Origin: Agrococcus sediminis
GTDB lineage: Bacteria > Actinomycetota > Actinomycetes > Actinomycetales > Microbacteriaceae
Assembly (NCBI RefSeq): GCF_007923295.1
Contig: NZ_VOIR01000015.1
Coordinates: 138,161-202,160 of the forward strand
Direction: 5' to 3'
Length of the DNA: 64,000 bases
Positions 8,775 to 15,980 of this stretch are shown here, one piece after another; the stretch's first letter is position 1, and the number at the start of each line of letters is the position of its first letter. The notes beneath the pieces were generated by a model. That model did not search any database, was not told the DNA's origin, and worked only from the letters and a program-made list of their open reading frames with translations. A program made the position numbers and the translations under genes.

Positions 8775-9560
8775 TCAGCTCCCCTCGAACGCGACGGGCG
8801 TCACCGTCAGGTACGACTCCGCGGCGCGCCGCGCATCGCCGGTCGCGGCGAGCCGCTGCGCGGCGGGCAGCAGCCCGGCCACCGCATCCGTCGTCGCCGG
8901 CTGTGCCGCCCGGGCGGCGGCGAGCGTCGCCTGCACCGCGAGCGGCGCCTGCGCCGCGACGCGCTCGGCGAGCGCGAGCGCGCGCTCGAGCTCGGTGCCG
9001 TGCGGCACGACCTCCTGCACGAGCCCGATCCGCAGCGCCTCGGCGGCGTCGAAGCGGTCGCCGGTGAGCATCCAGCGCATGGCGTCGCCCCAGCCGAGCC
9101 GCGGGAAGCGCACCGTCGCGCCGCCGAAGGGCATGATGCCTCGCGCCACCTCGAGCTGCGCGAAGACCGTCGAGTCGGCGGCCACCACCACGTCGCTCGC
9201 GAGCGCGAGCTCGATGCCGAGCGTGAAGCACGTGCCCTGCACCGCGAGCACGACGGGCTTCGACACCGGCCGCGTCTGCAGGCCCCACGGGTCGAGCCCG
9301 CCCTCGGGCACGAGCTCCGGCCTGCCCGTCGCGATCCGAGGCGCGATGTCGGCGAGGTCGAGGCCGGCGGTGAAGTGGTCGCCCGCGGCCGAGACGACGC
9401 CGACCCGCAGCGCCGGGTCGCGGTCGAGCTCGCCGTAGGCGAGCGCGAGCTCGTGCAGCATGCGCTGGTCGGCGGCGTTGCGCTTGCCGACCCGGTCGAG
9501 CCGGATGTGGAGGATGGGTCCGCGCCGCTCGAGGGCGACGCGCGGTGTCGTGTCGGTCAC
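8775..9560 (-). CDS. Enoyl-CoA hydratase/isomerase (crotonase) family protein
   Basis: 261 residues with the crotonase fold: N-terminal beta-beta-alpha units, the CoA oxyanion-hole segment AAGDHFTAGLDLADIAP (about 56-72), and a second loop VQGTCFTLGIELALASDVVVAA (about 108-129). The position usually held by catalytic Glu in hydratases cannot be assigned with certainty, so it could be a hydratase, isomerase or CoA hydrolase. The GTG start at 9560 is preceded by a perfect leaderless-type hexamer. It stands alone, convergent with mshA. Confidence 0.88.
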   Translation of the reverse strand: MTDTTPRVALERRGPILHIRLDRVGKRNAADQRMLHELALAYGELDRDPALRVGVVSAAGDHFTAGLDLADIAPRIATGRPELVPEGGLDPWGLQTRPVSKPVVLAVQGTCFTLGIELALASDVVVAADSTVFAQLEVARGIMPFGGATVRFPRLGWGDAMRWMLTGDRFDAAEALRIGLVQEVVPHGTELERALALAERVAAQAPLAVQATLAAARAAQPATTDAVAGLLPAAQRLAATGDARRAAESYLTVTPVAFEGS

Positions 9561-9566
9561 GCCGTC

Positions 9567-9572
9567 AACCTA
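9567..9572 (-). promoter_or_regulatory. Leaderless -10 hexamer TAGGTT
   Basis: On the minus strand TAGGTT lies at -12 to -7 of the GTG at 9560. There is no ribosome site. Confidence 0.5.
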
Positions 9573-9586
9573 GCCCGGGCAGGCGA

Positions 9587-9616
9587 GGAGGGGGCGGACG
9601 GTCGTCCGCCCCCTCC
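9587..9616 (-). terminator. Strong hairpin after the PspA-like gene
   Basis: A near-perfect 30-base palindrome: 14-base arms (9587-9600 and 9603-9616) separated by GT. It lies 25 bases after the pspA-like stop and just upstream of the crotonase promoter. There is no T-tract, as is common in high-GC actinobacterial terminators. Confidence 0.65.
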
Positions 9617-9640
9617 AAGGCCGTGCGCGCGAGCGCGCGA

Positions 9641-10453
9641 TCAGCGGTCGACGACCTCCGCCTCGACGTGGTCGCCCGCGCCCTGCGAGCCGCCCTGCGA
9701 GCCGCCGAGGGCCGCGTTGGCGCCGGAGCCCAGCTGCCCCTGCGCGCCGCCCTGCTTGAGCGCGGCGAGGCGCGCCTCGATCTCGGTCTCGCGGCCGACG
9801 TCCTCGAGCGCCTCGAACTGCGCGTCGAGCGTCGAGGCGGCGAGCTCCTGCTGGCCCATGACCTTGGCCTCCTCGCGACGGATCTTCTCCTCGAAGCGGC
9901 CGATCTCGCTCGTGGGGTCGAGGATGTCGATCGACTTCACCGCGTCGTGCACCTGCGACTGCGCGTCGGCGACCTTCGCGCGCGCGATCAGCTCGGAGCG
10001 CTTCGACTTCAGCTGATCGAGCTTGCCCTTCATCGTCTCGAGGCCGGTCTTCAGCTTGTCGACGACCTCGTTCTGCGACTGGATCGACGGCTCGGCCGCG
10101 CGGGCCTCCGACTCCGACTGCATCTGCTTGCCGATGGCGACCTTGGCGAGGTTGTCGAACTTCGCGGCGTCTGCCGGGTGCTCGGCGCGCATCTCGTCGG
10201 CGCGCTGCGAGGCGGCGAGCGCCTTGCGGCCCCAGTCCTCGGCGGCGCGCACGTCCTCCTGGTAGTCCTGCTCCTGCAGGCGCAGGTTGCCGATGGTCTG
10301 GGCGATGGCGGCCTCGGCCTCGGCGATCGAGTTCGTGTAGTCGCGAACCATCTGGTCGAGCATCTTCTCGGGGTCCTCGGCCTGGTCGAGGAGCGCGTTG
10401 ATGTTGGCCTTCGCGAGCTGCGCGATGCGGCCGAGGATGGACTGCTTGGACAT
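9641..10453 (-). CDS. PspA/IM30 family protein
   Basis: 270 residues, nearly all alpha-helical and predicted to form long coiled coils, beginning MSKQSILGRIAQLAKANINALLDQAEDPEKMLDQMVRD, the amphipathic N-terminus and early helix of PspA/IM30/Vipp1 (ESCRT-III-like) proteins. These assemble on the cytoplasmic membrane under envelope stress. The C-terminal 40 residues are Gly/Gln/Ser-rich and probably flexible. A clear AGGAAGGA ribosome site precedes the ATG. It follows the TPM-domain gene in the same direction after 92 bases; PspA and TPM proteins often neighbour each other in actinobacteria, which suggests a shared membrane-stress role. Confidence 0.9.
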   Translation of the reverse strand: MSKQSILGRIAQLAKANINALLDQAEDPEKMLDQMVRDYTNSIAEAEAAIAQTIGNLRLQEQDYQEDVRAAEDWGRKALAASQRADEMRAEHPADAAKFDNLAKVAIGKQMQSESEARAAEPSIQSQNEVVDKLKTGLETMKGKLDQLKSKRSELIARAKVADAQSQVHDAVKSIDILDPTSEIGRFEEKIRREEAKVMGQQELAASTLDAQFEALEDVGRETEIEARLAALKQGGAQGQLGSGANAALGGSQGGSQGAGDHVEAEVVDR

Positions 10454-10545
10454 GGTGTTCCTTCCTGCGGGTGCCGCCTGAGCGGCCGGTCGTCGTGTGT
10501 TGGACAGTGGTGTGGGATGCGCTGCGAGGCCCGGGCGGGCCGGCG

Positions 10546-12642
10546 TCAGTCGCCGAAGGAGCCGCCTCCGCCGCCGAAGCCGCCGCCTCCGCCGCCGAAG
10601 CCGCCCCCGAAGAAGCCGCCGCCTCCGCCGCCGAACGAGCCGCCGCCGCCGGAGAACAGGTCGCCGAGGCCGCCGCCCCCGCCGCCGGAGCCGCCCGCGA
10701 AGGGGTCGCTGTACTGGCCGGGCGCAGCGCCGCCGCCGTGGCCGCCGCCGGAGAGCATGTCGCCGAGGATGTAGCCGAGCAGGCCGCCCGTGAGCATGTC
10801 CTGGCCGCGCCCACCCTGGCGGTAGTAGGGGTTGCGGGGCTGGCCGCCCCAGCCGCCCACGTCGCCCGAGGCGTCCTGCATCGCCTGCTCGGCGTGCTCG
10901 GACGCCGCCTGCGCGTACTGCGCGGCCGTGTGCGGGTCGGCCTCGCGGAGCCGCAGTGCCTGCGCGAGCTCCTGCTGCGCGGTCGAGAGCAGCTGGCGGG
11001 CGTGCATGCCGACGCCGATGCGGCGGGTGTGGATGAAGTCCTCGGCGCGGTCGATGTTGGCGCGCGCCGACTCGATCCAGCGATCGAGGGTCATCTGCTG
11101 CCGCTGCACCTGCGCGCCGCCCTCGCGCAGCTGCCCGGCCGCCTCGTCGAGGCGCTGGTTCGCGCGCTGCAGGTTGCTGAGCACGGTGAGCGTGTCGGTG
11201 GGGCGCCGCTGGGCGATGGCCACCTGCTCCTCGACGTGCTGGATGAGCGGGGCCAGGTCGATCGTCGACGTGCTGCGGAGCGTCTTGGCCGCCGCGATGT
11301 CGCCGATGGAGTCCTGCACGAGCTCGCCGAGCTGCTGCCTCGAGTGCTCGAGGTCGCGCTCGGCGCGCTCGACCGCGGCGAGCAGCCCGGAGGCCTGCGC
11401 GAGCGCCGCCTCGGCGGCGTGCACGGCGAGCGCAGCGTTGGCGCCGTTGCCGGCCTGCACGGCGTCGCGGCCGGCCGCGAGCGACTGGTCGATGTTGGGC
11501 AGCTGCCGCTCGGCGCCGGCGATGTTCTCGCGCACCGGGTCGATCGAGGCTCCCGAGTGCAGGTCGTCGAGCCGCTCGAGGATCTGCCGCGCGCTCGCGA
11601 TGCGGCCGTCGAGCGCCCGCCTCGACTGCGCGACCGTCTCGAGCACCTGGGGCGCGTTCTGCTCGAGGTTGCGCAGCTGCTCGAAGGAGGCGGCGTGGCT
11701 CGCGAGCTCGCGGCCCGCGCCCTCGGTGATCTGCAGGATGCGGCTCGACCAGTCGTGGCGCTCCTGGTCGCTGTCGGGGAACGCGTCGTCGAGCTGCTGC
11801 TGCAGCCCGAACGCCTCGGCGAGCCCGCCCTTCGCCTTCTCGAGCGCCTGCCGGTAGGGCGCGACGGCATCCTCGCCGAACTGCGCGTTCGCGAACGCGA
11901 GCTCCTGCTCGCTCTGCTGCACGGTGTCGTCGAGCTGCACGAGCGCGATGTCGGCGCGCTGCTTGAGCTCCTCGAGGCTCAGCTGCTGCTGCTGCACGGC
12001 GGCCTGCTCGCCCCGGCGCTTGCGGTTCGCGCGCACGCCGCGCGAGATCGCCCACGCGCCGCCGCCGACGACGGCCGCGCCGCCGACGAGCGCCACGACC
12101 GGCCAGACGGCCGAGCCGTCGACGTTGACGTCGGTGCCCCCGTCGCCGCCGCCCTCGTTCGCCGCGATCTGGTCGCTGAACTGCGTGATGCCGCCGGCGA
12201 AGTCGCCCGAGTTGAGGGCCGGCAGCAGCACGCCCTGCAGCGCGTCGTTCACCTGGGAGGTGTCGCGCGGGAAGCCGTTCGCGACCGAGTAGGCGTACTG
12301 GCCGTCGTCGACCGCGATCGCGAGCAGCATCGACGACTGGTCGAGCCCGCTCTGCTCGGCGCTCGTGTTGGCCCACTCGTCGCGCGCCATGCCGTCGAAG
12401 GAGTCGACGAAGACCGCGTACACGTCGGCGTCGCTCTCGGCGTTGTTGCGCTCGAGGTGCTCGGCGATCTCGGCGGCGTCGGCCGAGAGCTGCCCGGTCG
12501 TGTCGACGAAGACGTCGCCGCCCAGGTCGACGGGCGCCTCGGTGGCGAGCGAGCCGGCAGAGAGCCCCAGGAGCCCGGCGGCACCGAGTGCCACCACCGC
12601 GAACGGGCGGACGATCCGGACCTGCATCTGCGCTCCCTTCAT
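10546..12642 (-). CDS. TPM-domain membrane protein with Gly-rich tail
   Basis: 698 residues. An N-terminal signal peptide (VVALGAAGLLGLSAGSLA) leads to an extracytoplasmic TPM domain (about 40-165, with DVFVDTTGQLSADAAEIAEHL and IAVDDGQYAYSVANGF). A transmembrane helix at about 180-200 (AVWPVVALVGGAAVVGGGAWAI) is followed by a long coiled-coil cytoplasmic part and a low-complexity tail of Gly/Phe/Ser. Related proteins are annotated TPM domain-containing protein; TPM domains occur in photosystem-II repair phosphatases, but the function here is unknown. Two ATGs (12642 and 12627) each have an identical ribosome site because of a 15-bp duplication. The longer form is given. Confidence 0.85.
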   Translation of the reverse strand: MKGAQMQVRIVRPFAVVALGAAGLLGLSAGSLATEAPVDLGGDVFVDTTGQLSADAAEIAEHLERNNAESDADVYAVFVDSFDGMARDEWANTSAEQSGLDQSSMLLAIAVDDGQYAYSVANGFPRDTSQVNDALQGVLLPALNSGDFAGGITQFSDQIAANEGGGDGGTDVNVDGSAVWPVVALVGGAAVVGGGAWAISRGVRANRKRRGEQAAVQQQQLSLEELKQRADIALVQLDDTVQQSEQELAFANAQFGEDAVAPYRQALEKAKGGLAEAFGLQQQLDDAFPDSDQERHDWSSRILQITEGAGRELASHAASFEQLRNLEQNAPQVLETVAQSRRALDGRIASARQILERLDDLHSGASIDPVRENIAGAERQLPNIDQSLAAGRDAVQAGNGANAALAVHAAEAALAQASGLLAAVERAERDLEHSRQQLGELVQDSIGDIAAAKTLRSTSTIDLAPLIQHVEEQVAIAQRRPTDTLTVLSNLQRANQRLDEAAGQLREGGAQVQRQQMTLDRWIESARANIDRAEDFIHTRRIGVGMHARQLLSTAQQELAQALRLREADPHTAAQYAQAASEHAEQAMQDASGDVGGWGGQPRNPYYRQGGRGQDMLTGGLLGYILGDMLSGGGHGGGAAPGQYSDPFAGGSGGGGGGLGDLFSGGGGSFGGGGGGFFGGGFGGGGGGFGGGGGSFGD

Positions 12643-12654
12643 CTGCGCTCCCTT
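12625..12654 (-). repeat. 15-bp tandem duplication of ribosome site plus start codon
   Basis: Positions 12625-12639 and 12640-12654 are identical. Read on the coding strand each unit is AAGGGAGCGCAG followed by ATG. The duplication is in frame and adds MKGAQ to the protein, giving the TPM gene two equivalent initiation signals. Confidence 0.85.
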
Positions 12655-12743
12655 GCGGCCGGCCTGTCGGGCTGCCGACTCGGCGCGAGTCTAGCCAGCG
12701 GATCTGGCCGCGAGCCTGGGAGATCGCGCCGACGGTGGCGCTC

Positions 12744-13454
12744 TCAGCGAACGTCCTCCCAGGGCTCGCCCACGACCGCGACCGGCGCCGACCCGTCGAG
12801 CGCGACGAGCGCGACGGGGGAGGGGCCGGATGGCGTCCCGGGCCCGCACGCGTCGGCCGCGAGCACGCCGGTGGTCACCCCGAGCACCCCCGAGGCGCCG
12901 CCCGCCAGGCGCGCGTCCTGCTCGGTGGTGCCGGCCGTCGCTCGCGCGACGCCGCCGTCGACGACGAGCGCGTCCACGTCGACGAACGTCGCGATGGCGG
13001 CCGTGAGCCCCGCGCCTCGCGCCTCGACCCGACCCGGGGGCACCACCGACGCATCCGCCGGGTCCTCGAGGAGCCGCAGCACCAGGCCGATGTCGCCGGC
13101 GCGCGTGAGGCCGCACAGCCCGATCGGCGTCGACTCCTCGGCGCCGGCACCGCCGTCGCCGCCCTCGACCGGCGCGCCCTCGGTCTCGGCGCTCGGCTGC
13201 GCCGCCTCGGGCGCCGCGCCGCCGTCGTCGCCCTCGCTGAGCACCGACGAGTCGCTCGAGGGCGACAGGGGCTTGAGCCCGGGCGCCACGAACGGCGCGA
13301 CGATCAGCACGCCCGCGCCGGTCGCAGCGGCCGTGAGCGCCGCGACCTTCGGGCGGCGCCGCCGCTTCGCGCCGTCGATCGCGGCGGCCGCGTCGAGCCT
13401 CGCGCGCGGCGCGGGGATCTCCTGCAGCCGCCGCCGCAGCTCGTCGTCGCTCAC
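12744..13454 (-). CDS. Hypothetical single-span membrane protein coupled to the sigma factor
   Basis: 236 residues starting with GTG. A cytoplasmic N-terminal stretch (SDDELRRRLQEIPAPRARLD, then basic KRRRRPK) precedes one transmembrane helix at about 35-55. An Asp/Ser/Glu/Pro-rich linker and an extracytoplasmic domain of about 140 residues containing two Cys follow. The start overlaps the stop of the ECF sigma gene by 4 bases (GTGA). That position and topology are what an anti-sigma or sigma-partner protein would have. The N-terminus lacks a recognisable zinc-finger anti-sigma motif, so the role is inferred from context only. Confidence 0.65.
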   Translation of the reverse strand: MSDDELRRRLQEIPAPRARLDAAAAIDGAKRRRRPKVAALTAAATGAGVLIVAPFVAPGLKPLSPSSDSSVLSEGDDGGAAPEAAQPSAETEGAPVEGGDGGAGAEESTPIGLCGLTRAGDIGLVLRLLEDPADASVVPPGRVEARGAGLTAAIATFVDVDALVVDGGVARATAGTTEQDARLAGGASGVLGVTTGVLAADACGPGTPSGPSPVALVALDGSAPVAVVGEPWEDVR

Positions 13455-13978
13455 GGCCGGCCCCTCTCGTCGCGCTGCCCGCGCTCCTGCTCCCGCTCGA
13501 GCATCCCGCGCAGCTTGCCGAGCGCATCCGACAGGTAGCGCTTCACCGCGCCCGCCGAGATGCCGAGCTCGGCGGCCACCTGCTCGACGGTGCGGTCCTC
13601 GTCGTAGCGCAGCACGACGCACGCGCGCTCGCGCGGCGTGAGCCGCTGCAGCCGGTGCGCCATGTCGAGCCGCTCTCCGGTGAGCGTCGAGCCCGAGTCG
13701 ACCCGCTCGCGATCGACGACGAGCGGCGCGATCCGCCGCCACCGCTGGCCGCGCCGGGCGCGGTCGAGGAACCGGTTCGCGATCGCGCGCCGCACGTAGG
13801 CCTCGGCCTGCTCGACCTCGAAGCCGTTGCGCAGCCGGCCGAAGGTCGCCGTCAGGGCGTCCTGCACCATGTCGCGGGCCTCCTCCTCGTCACCGGTCAG
13901 GAGCATCGCGTAGCGCACGAGCGCCTCGCCGCGCTGGGCGACGAGCTCGGCGACGACCAGCTCCCAGCCGGCTGCCAC
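13451..13978 (-). CDS. ECF RNA polymerase sigma factor, SigE-like actinobacterial group
   Basis: 175 residues. Region 2 (EALVRYAMLLTGDEEEARDMVQDALTATFGRL) and region 4 (LTPRERACVVLRYDEDRTVEQVAAELGISAGAVKRYLSDALGKL) are both clear and lie in the usual order with a short linker, as in SigE-type ECF factors of the sigma-70 family. It would redirect RNA polymerase to a small regulon in response to an extracytoplasmic signal. GTG start with GGGAG ribosome site 8 bases upstream. The overlapping downstream membrane protein is the likely signalling partner. Confidence 0.9.
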   Translation of the reverse strand: MAAGWELVVAELVAQRGEALVRYAMLLTGDEEEARDMVQDALTATFGRLRNGFEVEQAEAYVRRAIANRFLDRARRGQRWRRIAPLVVDRERVDSGSTLTGERLDMAHRLQRLTPRERACVVLRYDEDRTVEQVAAELGISAGAVKRYLSDALGKLRGMLEREQERGQRDERGRP

Positions 13979-14029
13979 GCGAGTCTCCCTCTGCTCTCTA
14001 GGACGAACGACGGCCGTCGACGGTTGGGG

Positions 14030-14677
14030 TCAGGCCTCGCGCGCCGGCGCGGCGTCGCGGTCGGCCTCGCGCATGCGCTCGGCGAGGGCGGGGTGGGATG
14101 CGTCGAGGTGCGCGAGCACGGAGGCCCGGGTGTCGGCCGACTTGTTCTGGCTCATCTTCGACTTCGCGTCGAAGGAGCGCACGCGCAGCCGCAGCCCGAC
14201 CGTCCCCATCGCCATGCCGCGATTGCCGTCGTCGTCGATGTCGAGCGCGACGCCGCCCTCGGGCGCGTACCGCGACTCGAAGTGCGCGACGAGCTTCCGG
14301 AGCGTGCGCATGTTCGCGTCCGCGTCGAGCACCTCCACGTCGCACGTCATGCTCGCCATCTCGAAGTTCCACGTCGGGATCTGCCCCGCGTCGGTCCCGA
14401 CGTACCACGACGGCGAGATGTACCCGTGCTCGCCTTGCGCGACCACGAGCATCCGGTGCTCGCCGGGCTCGAGCAGCCCGTGCAGGCGCGCGTCGGCGCG
14501 GCCGAGGTGCGTCACGAGCACGAGCCCGTCGCCCTCGTGCTCGTCGTCGAGCAGCACGGGGGAGGGGGATGCGACGGGTCCGGACGCGGGATGCGACACC
14601 AGCAGCATCCACGGCGCGCGCGCGACGAGGTCGCGCACCTCGGCCTCGCCGATGCGGTAGAGCGGATTCGGCTGCAT
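14030..14677 (-). CDS. FMN-binding negative regulator, PaiB family
   Basis: 215 residues resembling the PaiB/FMN-binding split-barrel family. Typical elements are the N-terminal MQPNPLYRIGEAEVRDLV, the segment ASPSPVLLDDEHEGDGLVLVTHLGRAD with the barrel strands, HGYISPSWY and PTWNFEMASMTCDVEVL. PaiB was named for repression of protease and sporulation genes in Bacillus, but biochemical function in most members is uncertain. The ATG at 14677 is preferred over 14686 because GGAGG lies at the right distance for the former only. It is transcribed away from the DUF559 gene. Confidence 0.85.
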   Translation of the reverse strand: MQPNPLYRIGEAEVRDLVARAPWMLLVSHPASGPVASPSPVLLDDEHEGDGLVLVTHLGRADARLHGLLEPGEHRMLVVAQGEHGYISPSWYVGTDAGQIPTWNFEMASMTCDVEVLDADANMRTLRKLVAHFESRYAPEGGVALDIDDDGNRGMAMGTVGLRLRVRSFDAKSKMSQNKSADTRASVLAHLDASHPALAERMREADRDAAPAREA

Positions 14678-14758
14678 GCGCCCCATCCTCCACCACCCGC
14701 CGCGGCGCGGGGGCGCGCGCGCCGCGCGCGCCCCCTCTACGCCGCTCCGCCGCTCATC

Positions 14759-14821
14759 CGCAGATATAGGGCCAACGGCTCGAATGCCGCCCCGATGAGC
14801 GCCACTGTCCCTATATCTGCG
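14759..14821. repeat. Palindrome upstream of the DUF559 gene
   Basis: Perfect 13-base arms (14759-14771 and 14809-14821, core GCAGATATAGGG) with further partial pairing inwards. It shares the core CAGATRTAGGGCCA with the longer palindrome at 15897-15955 on the other side of the gene. It lies between two divergent genes, so it is not an obvious terminator. Confidence 0.7.
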
Positions 14822-14933
14822 CACGGTCTGCGCCGACACAGGCATGCCCATCCGCCCGCGCCGCCGCGCGCGGCCGTCCACAGCTGCCGCCGCCCTCCGC
14901 TCGCGCTGCGCGGAGTCGCGGCATCCTGCGCGG

Positions 14934-15863
14934 ATGCGCCCCTCGACCCCGCTCCCCGAGCCGTTCGATCTCGGCGCGTTCCGCGTCGGCGAGGCGCTCG
15001 ACGAGGGCGTCGGGCGCGGCCGACTGCGCGGCTCCGACCTCGAGGCGCCCTTCCGCGGCGTGCGATCGCGCCCGATCACCGACGTCCAGGCGCTCGCGCT
15101 CGCCTACGCGGCGGCGATGCCTTCGCACCAGCTGTTCGGCGGCATCACCGCCGCCCGGCTCTGGGGCCTCCCCATCGCCGAGCGGTGGTCGCGCGGCGAG
15201 CCGCTCGTCGTCGCCCGGCCGCACCGCACCGCGCCCAGCGTCGTGCCCGGCACGCGACACATCGCCTTCGACCCGTCGCGGCTGCGGTCCACCGAGCTCG
15301 AGGGGCTCCGGCTCCTCGGCCCGCTCGCGACTGCGCTGACGCTCGCGCGCGAGCTGTCGCACGAGGCGCTCGTGCAGGTCGCCGATGCGCTGCTCACGCC
15401 GTCGCGCTCCTACCCGGGCCTGCGACTGGAGCGGAAGCCCGAGCGCGGCTATGCCACCCCACAGGAGCTCGACGCCTTCATCGCTCGGTGCGGGGGGCTG
15501 GCCGGGGTCGCGGCGCTGCGCGCTGCCGCGGCGGATGCGCGGGTCGGCGTCGACTCGAGGTTCGAGACGATCACGCGGCTGCTGATGGTCGAGGCGGGGC
15601 TGCCCGAGCCGGTCGTGCACCCGCCTGTCGTCGTCGACGGAGAGGAGTGGCACCCGGACCTCGGCTACCCGGAGCTGCGGATCGCGATCGAGTTCGAGGG
15701 CGACGGCCACCGCGACGAGCGGCAGTGGCACGTCGACATCGATCGCTACGCGCGCTTCGAGGCAGCCGGATGGACGACCGTGCGGGTCACGCGCAAGCAC
15801 ATGGCACGGCGTGGCGCGCACTTCGTGGAGCGCGTGCGCGCAGCGCGCGCCCGACGCGAGTGA
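14934..15863 (+). CDS. DUF559 / AbiEi-like protein with a nuclease-like C-terminus
   Basis: 309 residues. The first 200 resemble the actinobacterial AbiEi-type (type IV antitoxin-like) proteins: PITDVQALALAYAAAMPSHQ, then GGITAARLWGLPI. The C-terminal 100 residues match DUF559, a Vsr/PD-(D/E)xK-like fold, with HPDLGYPELRIAIEFEGDGH supplying candidate metal ligands. No cognate AbiEii toxin gene is next to it. Such genes often occur in several scattered copies in Microbacteriaceae. The ATG at 14934 is chosen because CATCCT sits at -12 to -7; an upstream ATG at 14844 is possible but codes for a low-complexity tail. Related palindromes flank the gene. Confidence 0.7.
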   Translation: MRPSTPLPEPFDLGAFRVGEALDEGVGRGRLRGSDLEAPFRGVRSRPITDVQALALAYAAAMPSHQLFGGITAARLWGLPIAERWSRGEPLVVARPHRTAPSVVPGTRHIAFDPSRLRSTELEGLRLLGPLATALTLARELSHEALVQVADALLTPSRSYPGLRLERKPERGYATPQELDAFIARCGGLAGVAALRAAAADARVGVDSRFETITRLLMVEAGLPEPVVHPPVVVDGEEWHPDLGYPELRIAIEFEGDGHRDERQWHVDIDRYARFEAAGWTTVRVTRKHMARRGAHFVERVRAARARRE

Positions 15864-15896
15864 CGCATCCGCCCCCTCCGTGCTTCTCGGCCATCA

Positions 15897-15955
15897 CAGA
15901 TGTAGGGCCAGTGGCTCCTACCCTCGCGGGATGGGAGCCACTGGCCCTACATCTG
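15897..15955. terminator. Very long perfect hairpin between convergent genes
   Basis: 22-base perfectly complementary arms at 15897-15918 and 15934-15955 around a 15-base loop that itself can form CCC/GGG. It lies between the convergent DUF559 gene and pckG, so a bidirectional terminator is plausible. The arm sequence CAGATGTAGGGCCA also occurs, with one change, in the palindrome at 14759-14821, suggesting a mobile or recognised element rather than only a terminator. Confidence 0.7.
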
Positions 15956-15980
15956 CAGCGGGCGGCGCGGGCCACGCGGC

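Noticed and set aside
5561-9067. Plus-strand open frame of 1168 codons across the amidase and mshA
   Set aside because: It runs out of phase through two recognisable genes and on the opposite strand to a third; composition is Arg/Ala-rich shadow sequence.
14760-14820. Terminator for the PaiB-like gene
   Set aside because: It lies upstream of that gene's start, not downstream, so the palindrome needs another explanation.
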